Part shown: positions 23,338 through 35,343 of the stretch, piece by piece
Position numbering within the stretch: the stretch's first letter is position 1
Layout of the letters: each line of letters starts with the position of its first letter
From: Apodemus sylvaticus
Taxonomy: Eukaryota > Chordata > Mammalia > Rodentia > Muridae
NCBI RefSeq assembly: GCF_947179515.1
Contig: NC_067474.1
Location: forward strand, 91,650,824 to 91,714,823
Direction of reading: 5' to 3'
Length of the DNA: 64,000 nucleotides
Position numbers and translations under genes: made by a program
Notes under the pieces: generated by a model
Told to the model about the DNA's origin: nothing
The model's input: only the letters and a program-made list of their open reading frames with translations
Databases searched by the model: none

Positions 23338-26300
23338 ATGATAGGAAGTAACAATCACTATTCCTTAATATCTCTTAACATCAATGGACTCAATGCCCCA
23401 ATAAAAAGACACAGACTAACTGACTGGATACGTAAACAGGACCCTACATTTTGCTGCTTACAGGAAACACACCTCAGGGTCAAAGACAAACACTACCTTA
23501 GAGTAAAAGGCTGGAAGACAATTTTACAAGCAAATGGTCTCAGGAAACAAGCTGGAGTAGCCATTTTAATATCAGATAAAATTGACTTTCAACCCAAAGT
23601 CATCAAAAGAGACTCTGAGGGACACTTCTTGCTGGTCAAAGGAAAAATACAACAAGAAGAACTCTCAATCCTGAACATCTATGCTCCAAATGCAAGGGCA
23701 CCATCTTTCATAAAAGAAACTTTATTAAAACTCAAAGCACACATTGCACCTAACACAATAATTGTGGGTGACTTCAACACTGCACTTTCCTCAATGGACC
23801 GATCAGGAAAACAGAAACTAAACAAGGACACAATGAAACTAATTGAAGCTTTGGACCAATTAGATTTAACTGATATATATAGAACATTCTATCCTAAAAC
23901 AAAAGAATATACCTTTTTTTCAGCACCTCATGGTACCTTCTCCAAAATCGACCATATAATTGGTCACAAGACAGACCTCAACAAATATAAGAAGATCGAA
24001 CTAATCCCATGCCTCCTATCTGATCACTATGGAGTAAAAGTGGTCTTCAATAGCAACAGAAACAATAGAAAACCCACACACATGGAAATTGAACAATACT
24101 CTACTCAATGATACCTTGGTCAAGGAAGAAATAAAGAAAGAAATTAAAGACTTTTTAGAACACAATGAAAATGAAAACACAACATACCCAAATCTATGGG
24201 ACACAATGAAAGCAGTGCTAAGAGGAAAACTCATAGCCCTGAGTGCCTCCAAAAAGAAAATGGAGAGAGCATACATTACCAACTTAATGACACACCTGAA
24301 AGCCCTAGAACAAAAAGAAGCTATTTCACCCAGGAGGAGTAGAAGGCAGGAAATCATCAAACTCAGGGCTGAAATAAATCAAGTAGAAACAAAGAGAACC
24401 ATACAAAAAATCAACAAAACCAGCAGCTGGTTCTTTGAGAAAATCAACAAGATAGATTAAATCCTTAGCCAGACTGACCAAAGGGCACAGAGAAAGTATC
24501 CAAATTAACAAACTTAGAAATGAAAAGGGAGACATAACAACGGAAACTGAGGAAATCCAAAAAAATCATCAGATCCTACTACAAGAGCCTGTACTCAACA
24601 CAACTGGAGAATCTGGAGGAAATGGACAATTTCCTTGACAGATACCAAATACCAAAATTAAATCAGGACCAACTAGACCATCTGAACAGTCCCATAAAGC
24701 CTAAAGAAATAGAAGGAGTCATAAAAAGACTTCCAACCAAAAAAAGCACAGGACCAGATGGTTTCAGTGCAGAATTCTACCAGACCTTCAAAGAAGAGTT
24801 AACACCAATACTCTTCAAACTATTCCACAAAATAGAAACAGAAGGAACACTACCCAATTCCTTCTACGAAGCCACAATTACGCTGATACCAAAGCCACAC
24901 AAAGATCCAACAAAGAAAGAGAACTTCAGACCAATTTCCCTTATGAACATCGATGCAAAAATACTCAATAAAATTCTTGCCAACCGAATCCAAGAACATA
25001 TCAAAACGATCATCCACCATGATCAAGTAGGCTTTATCCCGGGAATGCAGGGTTGGTTCAATATACGGAAATCCATCAATACAATCCACTACATAAACAA
25101 ACTCAAAGAACAAAACCACATGGTCATTTCATTGGATGCTGAAAAAGCATTTGACAAAATTCAGCATCCTTTCATGCTTAAAGTCTTGGAGAGAACAGGA
25201 ATTCAAGGCCCATACCTAAACATAGTAAAAGCAATATACAGCAAACCGGTAGCCAGCATCAAACTAAATGGAGAGAAACTTGAAGCAATCCCACTGAAAT
25301 CAGGGACCAGACAAGGCTGCCCCCTTTCTCCTTATCTTTTCAATATTGTACTTGAGGTACTAGCTCGGGCAATTCGACAACATAAGGAGGCCAAAGGGAT
25401 ACAAATTGGAAAGGAGGAAGTCAAACTATCATTATTTGTAGACGACATGATAGTCTACCTAAGTGACCCAAAAAACTCCACTAGAGAGCTCCTACAGCTG
25501 ATAAACAACTTCAGCAAAGTGGCAGGTTATAAAATCAACTCAAGCAAATCAGTGGCCTTCCTATACTCAAAGGATAAGCAGGCTGAGAAAGAAATTAGGG
25601 AAATGACCCCCTTCACAATAGCCACAAACAGTATAAAGTATCTTGGGGTGACTCTTACCAAACATGTGAAAGATCTGTATGACAAGAACTTCAAGACTCT
25701 GAAGAAGGAAATGGAAGAAGACCTCAAAAAATGGGAAAACCTCCCATGCTCATGGATCGGTAGAATCAATATAGTTAAAATGGCCATTTTGCCTAAAGCA
25801 CTATACAGATTCAATGCAATACCCATCAAAATCCCAACTCAATTCTTCACAGAGTTAGAAAGAGCAATTATCAAATTCATCTGGAACAACAAAAAACCCA
25901 GGATAGCTAAAACTATTCTCAGCAACAAAAGAAAATCTGGGGGAATCAGTATCCCTGACCTCAAGCAATACTACAGAGCAATAGTGTTAAAAACTGCATG
26001 GTATTGGTACAGTGACAGGCAGGAGGATCAAAGGAACAGGATTGAAGATCCAGAAATGAACCCACACACCTATGGCCACTTGATCCTCGACAAAGAGGCT
26101 GAAAACATCCAATGGAAAAAAGATAGCCTTTTCAACAAATGGTGCTGGTTCAACTAGAGGTCAGCATGCAGAAGAATGCGAATTGATCTATCTTTGTCTC
26201 CTTGTACTAAGCTCAAATCCAAATGGATCAAGGACTTCCTCATAAAGCCAGACACTCTGAAGCTAATAGAAAAGAAACTGGGGAAGACCCTTGAGGACAT

Positions 26301-27162
26301 CCGTACAGGGAGAAAGTTTCTGAACAGAACACCAATAGCGTATGCTCTAAGAGCAAGAATTGACAAATGGGACCTCATAAGGTTACAGAGTTTCTGTAAG
26401 GCAAAGGACACCATCAAGAGGACAGATCGGCAACCAACAAATTGGGAAAAGATCTTCACCAATCCTACATCAGATAGAGGACTAATATCCAATATATATA
26501 AAGAACTCAAGAAGTTAGACTCCAGAAAACCGAACAACCCTATTAAAAAATGGGGTACAGAGTTAAACAAAGAATTCTCACCTGAAGAACTTCGGATGGC
26601 GGAGAAGCATCTTAAAAAATGCTCAACTTCATTAGTCATTAGGGAAATGCAAATCAAAACAACCCTAAGATTTCATCTTACACCAGTCAGAATGGCTAAG
26701 ATTAAAAATTCAGGAGACAGCAGGTGTTGGAGAGGGTGCAGAGAAAGAGGAACACTCCTCCACTGCTGGTGGGGTTGCAAATTGGTACAACCACTCTGGA
26801 AAGCAGTCTGGCGGTTCCTCCGAAAACTGGGCACCTCACTTCCAGAAGATCCTGCTATACCACTCCTGGGCATATACCCAGAGGATTCCCCACCATGTAA
26901 TAAGGATACATGCTCTACTAAGTTCATAGCAGCCCTATTTATAATTGCCAGATGCTGGAAAGAACCCAGGTATCCCTCAACAGAAGAGTGGATGCAAAAA
27001 ATGTGGTATATCTACACAATGGAGTACTATTCAGCCATTAGAAACAATGAATTCATGAAATTCTTAGGCAAATGGATGGAGCTAGAGAATATCATACTAA
27101 GTGAGGTAACCCAGACTCAAAAGGTGAATCATGGTATGCACTCACTAATAAGTGGTTATTAA
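23338..27162 (+). pseudogene. L1-A ORF2 (endonuclease / reverse transcriptase), broken
   Basis: ORF2 nicks target DNA and reverse-transcribes L1 RNA at the nick. From ATG 23338, the APE-type endonuclease domain is open to codon 258, with catalytic E43 (LQETHL), D145 (GDFNT) and H230 (SDHYG) in place. A 2-base loss near 24079 shifts the frame; single-base gains near 24457 and 24563 bring it back. From 24622 the reverse transcriptase domain runs in the original frame, but the catalytic box is FVDD (25435-25446) where L1-B and L1-C have FADD. TAG at 26155-26157 replaces a Trp; the same frame then continues to TAA at 27160-27162 with the Cys-rich C-terminus (WRGC...CWWGCKLVQ). It is a recent but inactive copy. 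Confidence 0.92.
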
Positions 27163-27429
27163 CCTAGAAAACTGGAATACCCAAAACATAATCCACACAT
27201 CAAATGAGATACAAGAAGAAAGCAGGAGTGGTCCCTGGTTCTGGAAAGACTCAGTGAAACAGTATTTGGCAAAACCAGAACGGGGAACTGGGAAGGGGTG
27301 GGAGGGAGGACAGGGGAAGAGAAGGGGGCTTACGGGACTTTCGGGGAGGGGGGGGCTAGAAAAGGGGAAATCATTTGAAATGTAAATAAATTATATCGAA
27401 TAAAAAAAAATCAGCCAGACTGAAAAAAA
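27163..27429 (+). other. L1-A 3' UTR and tail
   Basis: Contains the guanine-rich tract (27284-27366) typical of L1 3' UTRs, then 'gaaatgtaaataaatt' and an A-run (27402-27410). A 12-base segment, 'tcagccagactg', and a second A-run (27423 on) follow. The G-rich tract could form quadruplex structures. Confidence 0.85.
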
Positions 27430-27444
27430 AAAAGTAATTAGTTG

Positions 27445-29019
27445 ACTTTTCTAAAAAGCAATGAAAACATCTTGTGCTTGCAAAAATATTATTTTCATGA
27501 GACAGTACCATTTTCAGAAAAGCATTATCATGTGATCTAAACATTCCTGCATACATACACATTACCCTTTTTATACATTCCCATCAATTATTGGTTCCAG
27601 TTCTGTATTACAGAAGGCATTATAGAGAAGGTCTTGAATGCCAATATTTTTCTGTCTGTGCTGTGAGCTCATTGTTGAAGCAACTCCTAATCCAATTAAA
27701 ATGACATGTTATAGTCTAAGGAAAGTGATCACAAACAGTGCCAAAGCTGTCTATTTCTCTCTACATTCCTGTCTCTCAATTTCGAGGTATAAGGTAGTGG
27801 AAGTTGACTGTACATCAACATAAGACATGTTGGTTTTTCATTTGTGAATCTTGGTTCTTCATATTCTGAACTGTCAGTCTTGTGGGAAAGTGCAATCACA
27901 TGCATTATAAATTTCACATCACTTGACATAAATGTCTGCAAAGATTTAAAATCACATTCTTCCAAATCAAAATGATACCTTTATATTATTAGGAAAAGAC
28001 AAACATACTGCCAGCTACTGATAATATTCTTACCAAGAAAACAATGATAATTATCATAAGCTAATATGAGTCAAACATACACTTAACTGTTCTTCATCTC
28101 ATAAATTTTAAAGCGTTTCATAGAGCTGTTGAGGATAAACACAGTCATCCAAATAAAATGAATATAAGACCAAATAAGTGACTATTATTTCTAGGTAGAA
28201 GTAAAACCAACTGAAATATGGAAAGCCTGTGAATGTTTTAAATATTTAATTGAGAATATAGTTCTAAGAAAGAGGTGTAAAATGTAAATATAATGCTACT
28301 GAGTTATTTCTATGAATTTAAAATGGAATATAACAAATGTTTCTTTGTAAGATGATTTATTTTTAGGACAACCATTTTGTCATTTACCAACCTCAGGTTT
28401 ATCATCACTATTTGTGCTGAATTAGAAGACAATTTGATTTCTATTCTGTCTGTCGGACTGTCTTATCTGTCATTTTCTCTCTGTGAGTGTATGTATTTAT
28501 CACAGTTACTCTTAATTAGTTTCTATTGATAAATTTTACACAAAGAATAATTATATAGTGTACCTATTACTATTTTATGAAATGACTTGAATGAGGCTAA
28601 CTAACACATGGCATTAAATATATAATATTCATGTTGAGAAAAATATTAATATATTCCCTATTGATGATATTGTACTGTATTGGAATTTAACCATCATGGT
28701 CCCATTTTCTCCAAAGCCCTGCCAAATATAACCCCCAATGTGATTTTGCAAATGTAAATTCAATTGTTTTTGAGTTTAGAGAAAAGTCAGAGCACATGAT
28801 ATTTATTGTGTATTTAATTATTTATTTTAGAATATTGTCCCAAAGTTCAACTTATGTTATACAAGCATTTTCCCTGTTAAATTTGATTATAAATCTATTA
28901 TGTACATAATATACTTTCTTATCTGCTCATCCATGAATGGAGAATAGGAATGATTCTATATAATAGCTACTTTGATTCTATATAAATCCTACAGTGAACT
29001 TGAAATGTAAATATATATT
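27445..29019. other. Unique AT-rich DNA, no gene seen
   Basis: No repeat or gene recognised between L1-A and the short L1 at 29032. Small open frames at 27638-27823 and 27729-27965 have no recognisable content. Confidence 0.5.
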
Positions 29020-29031
29020 GAAAATGCTATC

Positions 29032-29451
29032 TTTTCTGTATCCATTCCTCAGAAAATGTGGTATATATATACAATGGAGTACTATTAAACAATTAAAAAC
29101 AATGAATTCATGAATTTTTTAGGCAAATGGATGGAACTGGTATCATCCTAAGCAAGGTAACGCAATCACAAAAGAATACACATGGAATGCAATCATTGAT
29201 AAGTGGATATTAATTAGCTCTGAAGCTCTGAATACTGAAGATACAATTAGCATATCAAATCATTCCCATGAAGAAGGAAGAAGAGGGCCCTAATCCTGGA
29301 AAGGCTTGATTCAGCATTGTAGGGGAGTACCAGGACAGAGAAAAGGGAGGGGAAAAGATAGGAAAATGGATGGAGAGACGAGGACTTATGGGGCATATGG
29401 GGAGGGGGGAACTGGGAAAGGGGAAAAAATAAAAGAAAAAAAAGGAAAAAA
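29032..29451 (+). mobile_element. Short 5'-truncated L1 with target duplication
   Basis: Begins in the last ORF2 codons ('gtggtatatatatacaatgg') and runs through a 3' UTR with a purine-rich tract to an A-rich tail at 29425-29451. 'gaaaatgctatc' flanks it exactly at 29020-29031 and 29452-29463. It is more diverged from the rat-type 3' ends than L1-A, so it is an older subfamily. Confidence 0.85.
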
Positions 29452-29548
29452 GAAAATGCTATCAAGGAAGAGTACATATCATCTGCTTGTTCAGTAAAAA
29501 GAGTGAACTCTGATGACATATATACATATAATATCATACAGACTGAAC

Positions 29549-29550
<2 letters not shown>

Positions 29551-29594
<44 letters not shown>
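29551..29594. repeat. (TA)n microsatellite
   Basis: About 22 uninterrupted TA dinucleotides. It is likely to be length-polymorphic and is a common source of sequencing error. Confidence 0.95.
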
Positions 29595-29596
<2 letters not shown>

Positions 29597-29902
29597 ATCT
29601 ACACATCTAATAATAGTTGATAAGCCATGGAGACATGAGTTTCAAGGAGAGCAGGTAGATGTATATGAGGGTATGGAGGAAGGAAAGGGAAGAAAGTAAT
29701 TTTGTATTTATATTATAGTCTCAAAAATAAAAAAAAATAAAAATTACATTTAAGTCTACAGGAAGATTAATAGCTATATTATCAGGTTTTTGAGGGATTT
29801 CTTATTGATATTGATAACAATGGCACTAGTTTACATGCCTAATAATAACTGCAAATATTACTAAATTCTTGTCAAACTATATGCTTTTCATTTTTTTTTT
29901 TA

Positions 29903-30004
29903 TATATAATCTCACTATGCTGCAAATCTACTCTAAAAGTATTGGTCCTCTTTCCTCAGTTTCCCAAGTATTCTGACTACAAGTTTATATCACCACATTT
30001 GACC
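29903..30004 (-). mobile_element. Diverged B1-like SINE
   Basis: The + strand reads as a heavily mutated antisense B1: 'ctcactatgctgcaaatct', 'cctcagtttcccaagtattctg' split by changes, and 'caccacatttgacc'. The order of blocks matches B1, but identity is low, so this is an old copy. Confidence 0.45.
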
Positions 30005-30530
30005 TCTATCATTGCTTACAAAGCAATCAATGTAAGACATGTTATTTGAAATCTCATTATGGGTAATTTATATGTCCTTACTGTATGATGATCAATACTG
30101 CCCTCTATCTTATCACAGCCCTCAAAGGCCTTTGAGAAATGATCAATTTATTTTTTGTTTTTATAAATTTTTTAACCTTCTTATACATTTGTGTTGCTAA
30201 GAGAGTGTAACTTGCAAATCCATTTTCGAGTTTACAAGTTTGCTTTTCAGTGTGTTTTTCTTATTTGCCATGAAGCTCTCTATCTTGTTTTCCTTTTTGC
30301 CTTTCTATCTTCCCCCTTACTTTTTTACCTTCTCTTCCTTTCCACCTTCCTTAACTTCCATTTTTTCTTTCTTTGAGCCTTTTGCACCTGTCCCTAATGT
30401 GTAGCATAGATTGAACTTGAGTTCTGTGTCCTCCTTCCTCAATCTTCCCAGTTTCATTACCTAGGTAATTCCAGCTATGACAGAAGTCTTAAGTTGCTAA
30501 TCACTGTTAACTACAGGATTTTCTGCATGC
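30005..30530. other. Mostly unique DNA; pyrimidine-rich tract
   Basis: A pyrimidine-rich run lies at 30290-30375. A possible very diverged antisense B1 lies at about 30400-30485. No gene seen. Confidence 0.4.
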
Positions 30531-30740
30531 ACACCAGTTCCCAAATAATGACTCAGAAGCTTGCAATTTATTTAAAAATGTGTAAGCCATAAGCTAAATT
30601 TGTATTCATTAGCTCATAACTTATTTAACCATTTATAATATTCTATATCTGCAACAGGGATAGTTAGGTGCCTCTCCTCAGCTTCATATATCTGACTTCC
30701 TCTGAGATTTGGTGGCATATCCCCAACACCTCACTCCTCT
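30531..30740. repeat. Possible LTR-like remnant, family undetermined
   Basis: The text 'aatgactcagaagcttgcaa' followed by 'taagccataagct' and 'agctcataacttatttaacc' resembles a pattern I associate with rodent LTR remnants, but I cannot assign a family. It abuts the abrupt 3' break of L1-B at 30741. Confidence 0.3.
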
Positions 30741-33700
30741 TAGGGCATAAGCTATTGGTGTTCTATTCAGGAAAATTTCCCCTGTGCCCATGTCCTCCAG
30801 GGTCTTCCCCAGTTTTTTTTTCAATTAGTTTCAGTGTGTCAGGTTTTATGTGGAGGTCCTTGATCCATTTGGAGTTGAGCTTGGTACAAGGAGATAAGAA
30901 TGGATCGATGTGCATTCTTCTGCATGCTGACCTCCAGTTGAACCAGCACCATTTGCTGAAAAGACAATCTTTTTTCCACTGGATGCTTTCAGCCCCTTTG
31001 TCGAAGACCAAGTGACCATAGGTGTATTGGTTCATTTCTGGGTCTTCAATCCTATTCCATTGATCCGCTTGCCTGATATTGTACCAATACCATACAGTTT
31101 TTATCACTATTGCTCTGTAGTAGCGTTTAAAGTCTGGGATATTGAATCCCCCTGAAGTTCTTTTACTGTTGAGAATAGCTTTAGCTATCCTGGGTTTTTT
31201 TTTTATTCCAGATGAATTTGAAAATTGCTCTTTCTAGCTCTATGAAGAACTGGGTTGGGATTTTTATGGGAATAGCATTGAATCTGTAGATTGCCTTTGG
31301 CAAGATGGCCATTTTAACTATATTAATCCTGCCAATCCACGAGCATGGAAGGTTTTTCCATTTTCTGAGATCGTCTTCGATTTCCTTCTTCAGAGATCTG
31401 AAGTTCTTGTCATATAGGTCTTTCACTTGTTTGGTTAGAGTCACCCCAAGATACTTTATGTTGTTTGTAGCTATTGTGAAGGGGGTCATTTCCCTAATTT
31501 CTTTCTCAGTCTGCTTATCCTTTGAATATATAAAGGCTACTGATTTGCTTGCGTTGATTTTGTAGCCAGCCACTTTGCTGAAGTTGTTTATCAGCTTTAG
31601 GAGTTCTCTAGTAGAGTTTTTAGGGTCACTTAAGTATACGATCATATCATCTGCAAATAGTGATAATTTGACTTCTTCCTTTCCAATTTGAATCCCTTTG
31701 ACTTCCTTCTGTTGTCTAATTGCTCTAGCTAGGACTTCAAGAACTATATTGAAAAGATATGGAGAGAGGGGGCAGCCTTGTCTAGTCCCTGATTTTAGTG
31801 GGATTGCTTCAAGTTTCTCTCCATTTAGTTTGATGTTGGCTACTGGTTTGCTGTATATTGCTTTTACTGTGTTTAGATATGGGCCTTGAATTCCTGTTCT
31901 TTCCAAGACTTTTAGCATGAAAGGATGCTGAATTTTCTCAAATGCTTTTTCAGCATCTAATGAAATGATCATGTGGTTTTTTTCTTTGAGTTTGTTTATG
32001 TAGTGGATAGCATTTATGGATTTCCGTATATTGAACCATCCCTGCATCCCTGGGATGAAGCCTATTTGATCATGGTGGATGATTGTTTTGATGTGTTCTT
32101 GGATTCTGTGGGCAAGAATTTTATTTAGTATTTTTGCATTGATATTCATAAGGGAAATTGGCCTGAAATTCTCTTTCTTAGTTGGGTCTTTGTGTGGTTT
32201 TGGTATCAGCGTAATAGTGGCTTCGAAGTAGGAGTTGGGTAGTGTTCCTTCTGTTTCTATTTGGTGGAAGAGTTTGAAGAGTATTGGTGTTAAGTCTTCT
32301 TTGAAGGGCTGATAGAATTCTGCACTGAAACCATCTGGTCCTGTGCTTTTTTTGGTTGGCAGCCAATCTATGACCCCTTCTATTTCTTTAGGGGTTATGG
32401 GTCTGGTTAGATGGTCTATTTGATCTTGGTTTAATTTTGGTAATTGGTATCTGTCTAAGAAAATGTCCATTTCCTCCAGATTCTCCAGTTGTGTTGAGTA
32501 CAGGTTTTTGTAGTAGGATCTGATGATTTTTTGAATTTCCTCGGTTTCTGTTGTGATATCTCCATTTTGATTCCTAATTTTGTTAATTTGGATACTTTCT
32601 CTGTGCCCTTTGGTTAGTCTGGCTAAGGGTTTATCTATCTTGTTGATTTTTTCAAAGAACCAGCTTTTGGTCTTGTTGATTCTTTGTATGGTTCTCTTGG
32701 TTTCTACTTGATTGATTTCAGCCCTGAGTTTGATGATTTCCTGTCTTCTCCTCCTCCTGGGTGAATTAGCTTCTTCTTGTTCCAGGGTTTTCAGTTGTTC
32801 CTTTAATCTTCTAGTGTAAGCTCTCTTGAATTTCTTTTTGAAGGCACTCAAAGCTATGAGTTTTCCTCTTAGCACTGCTTTCAATGTGTCCCATAGATTT
32901 GTGTATGTTGTGCCTTCATTTTCATTAAATTCTAAGAAATCTTTGATTTCTTTCTTATTTCTTCCTTGACCAAGGTATCATTGAGTAGAGTATTATTCAG
33001 TTTCCATGTGTATGTGGGCTTTCTGTTGTTTTTACTGTTACTAAAGACCACTTTTACTCCATAGTGATCTGATAGGAGGCATGGGATTATTTCAATCTTC
33101 TTATATTTGTTAAGGTCTGTCTTGTGACCAACTATATGATCTATTTTGGAGAAGGTACCATGAGGTGCTGAGAAAAAGGTATATTCTTTTGCTTTGGGAT
33201 AAAAAAGTTCTATATATATCTGTTAACTCCAATTGGTTCAAAGCCTCAATTAGTTTCATTGTCTCCCTGTTTAGTTTCTGTTTTCCTGATCGGTCCATTG
33301 GTGAAAGTGGAGTGTTGAAGTCACCCACAATTATTGTGTTAGGTGCAATGTGTTCTTGGAGCTTTAGTAAAGTTTCTTTTATGAATGAGGGCGCCCTTGT
33401 ATTTGGGGCATAGATGTTCAGGATTGAGAGTTCTTCTTGTTGGATTTTTCCTTTGACCAGCAAGTAGTGACCTTCCATATCTCTTTTGATGACTTTAGGT
33501 TGAAAGTCAATTTTATCTGAAATTAGAATGGCAACTCCGGCTTGTTTCCTGGGACCATTTGCTTGTAGAATTGTCTTCCAGCCTTTTACTCTAAGGTAGT
33601 TTTTGTCTTTGACATTGAGGTGTGTTTCCTGTAAGCAGCAAAATGTAGGGTCCTGTTTAAGTAACCAGTCTGTTAGTCTATGTCTTTTTATTGGGGAATT

Positions 33701-33754
33701 GAGTCCATTGATGTTAAGAGATATCAATGAGTAGTGGTTATTGCTTCCTAACAT
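30741..33754 (-). pseudogene. L1-B ORF2, frameshifted and 3'-truncated
   Basis: ATG at 33754 opens an endonuclease domain with LQETHL and GDFNTPLS. A 1-base gain near 33197 shifts the frame and a 1-base loss near 32968 restores it, so the end of the endonuclease domain is misread. From 32884 to 31181 the frame is open for 567 codons. This carries the reverse transcriptase with catalytic FADD at 31646-31657 and the motif '[14 protein letters not shown]'. An indel in the A-rich run near 31195-31205 shifts the frame again. The Cys-rich C-terminal domain is lost with the 3' truncation. It is inactive as it stands. Confidence 0.9.
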
Positions 33755-33811
33755 TTGTTATTTTAATTTTATATGTGTGTGGTTATCCTCTTTGGGTTTG
33801 ATGAAAGAAGC

Positions 33812-35020
33812 TTAATATCCTGCTCTTGCCAGGGTATAGTTTCCCTCATCGTACTGGTGCTTTCCCCCTATTAACCTTTGTAGGGCTGGGTTTGTAGAAA
33901 GATATTGTGTAAATTTGGTTTTGTCGTGGAATATCTTGGTTTCTCCATCTATAGTAATTGAGAGTTTCGCTGGGTATAGTAGTCTTGGCTGGCATTTGTG
34001 TTCTCTTAGAGTCTGCATGAGCTCCGCCCAGGATCTTCTAGCTTTCATGGTCTCTGGTGAGAAATCTGGTGTAATTCTGATAGGTCTTCCTTTATATGTT
34101 ACTTGCCCTTTTTTTCTTACTGCCCTACGTATTCTTTCTTTGTTTAGTACATTTGGGGTTTTGATTATTATGTGACGGGAGGTATTTCTGTTCTGGTCCA
34201 GTCTGTTTGGAGTTCTGTAGGCTTCTTGTATATTCACGGGCATCTCTCTCTTTAGGTTAGGGAAGTTTTCTTCCATAATTTTGTTGAAGATATTTGCTGG
34301 CCCTTTAAGTTGTAAATCTTCACTCTCATCAATACCTATGATCCTTAGATTTGGCTTTCTCATTGTGTCCTGGATTTCCTGGATAATTTGGGTTACAAGC
34401 TTTTTGCATTTTGCATTTTCTTTAACTGTTGAGTCCATGGTTTCTATGGTATCTTCGGCATCTGAGATTCTTTCTTCTATCTCTTGTATTCTGTTGTTGA
34501 TATTTGCATCTATGATCCCTGATTTCTTCCCAAGGTTTTCTATCTCCAAAGTTGTCTCCCTTTGTGCTTTCTTAGTTGTTTCTACTTCTGTTTTTAGATC
34601 CTGAAAATTTTTGCTCAGTTCTGTTATTTGCTTGTTTGTGTTTTCCTCTAATTCTTTAAGCGATTTTTGTGTTTCCTCTTTCATGACTTCTGCCTGTTGA
34701 TCAAGGTTCTCCTGTATTTCTTTAAGTGATTTTTGCGTTTCCTCCTTATTGGCTTTTGTATTCTCCTGAATTTCTTTCAATGATTTTTGTGTTTCCCTTG
34801 TAAGGGTTTCTAGTTTTTGATCCATTTTCTCCTGAATTTCTTTAAGTATGTCCTTCATGTGTTCCTGTACTAGCATCATGACCAGTGATTTTAAATCCAA
34901 ATCTTGTTTTTCTGGTGTGTTGGGGTATCCAGGACTTGCTAATGTTGGAGAATTGGGTTCAGATGCTGCCATAATGCCTTGGTTTCTGTTACTAACGTTC
35001 CTATGTTTGCCCTTAGCCAT
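33812..35020 (-). CDS. L1-B ORF1, intact RNA-binding protein
   Basis: An uninterrupted 402-codon frame, about the normal length for rodent L1 ORF1, from ATG at 35018-35020 (MAKGKHRNVSNRNQ) to TAA at 33812-33814. I chose this start because it matches the family N-terminus; the frame is open for 17 more codons upstream (to 35071) with no family match. Residues about 45-215 form a long coiled coil with TQKSLKEIQEN-type repeats, 221-315 an RRM-like fold (starting MRKPNLRIIGIDES), and 318-402 the basic C-terminal RNA-binding domain. It is the only complete protein frame seen in the window. Expression would need the upstream tandem array or a host promoter. Confidence 0.92.
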   Translation of the reverse strand: MAKGKHRNVSNRNQGIMAASEPNSPTLASPGYPNTPEKQDLDLKSLVMMLVQEHMKDILKEIQEKMDQKLETLTRETQKSLKEIQENTKANKEETQKSLKEIQENLDQQAEVMKEETQKSLKELEENTNKQITELSKNFQDLKTEVETTKKAQRETTLEIENLGKKSGIIDANINNRIQEIEERISDAEDTIETMDSTVKENAKCKKLVTQIIQEIQDTMRKPNLRIIGIDESEDLQLKGPANIFNKIMEENFPNLKREMPVNIQEAYRTPNRLDQNRNTSRHIIIKTPNVLNKERIRRAVRKKGQVTYKGRPIRITPDFSPETMKARRSWAELMQTLREHKCQPRLLYPAKLSITIDGETKIFHDKTKFTQYLSTNPALQRLIGGKHQYDEGNYTLARAGY

Positions 35021-35343
35021 CTGGTTCTCCCAGGAGTTAGATGGTCTTATTGTCACTGGCTGGAGCTTCAACCTACTGTGAATCTTTAAGGTTATTTCTA
35101 CAACACTGGATGACTGGGTTTCTTCTGGCAGATTATTGATATGCTGGCTTCCTCTTTTGTGCCTTTGGAGCCCTTCTCAATCTTGCCTCAAGCAATGCTA
35201 TACTTAGGTTGTCAAGGTCAACCAGGTGTTCTCTGTCTGCTCTATTATGAAGGGAAGAAGTTGTGGTGGGGGTCACTTCCTCTGTTGATTCTCACATAGG
35301 ACGCAGGTCCTACAATGGACTGGCTTGCAGATGAACCGCCTAT
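35021..35343 (-). promoter_or_regulatory. L1-B ORF1-proximal 5' UTR
   Basis: A single-copy leader between ORF1 and the tandem array. It shares 'caacactggatgactgggtt' with the equivalent place in L1-E (56833-56852), showing that this tether is common while the distal promoter differs. Confidence 0.75.

Larger units (their letters stand above)
20803..27429 (+). mobile_element. L1-A: near full-length L1 with target duplication
   Basis: A 6.6-kb L1 with all parts in order: GC-rich 5' UTR (20803-22004), ORF1, a 59-bp spacer, ORF2, 3' UTR and poly(A). The 15-bp duplication 'aaaagtaattagttg' is exact at 20788-20802 and 27430-27444, so both ends are original. Exact duplications and about 99% identity to L1-C point to a recent insertion, yet both ORFs are broken. 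Between two A-runs at the 3' end lie 12 extra bases (27411-27422). This is the only copy here with an intact insertion structure from 5' UTR to tail. Confidence 0.95.

Noticed and set aside
24850..25119. 89-codon reverse frame, nearly the same as 46323-46592
   Set aside because: Antisense shadow of L1 ORF2. The match exists because L1-A and L1-C are nearly identical in DNA.
33915..34604. Forward frames of 86-107 codons opposite L1-B ORF1
   Set aside because: Antisense shadows of a long open coding frame with biased codons.
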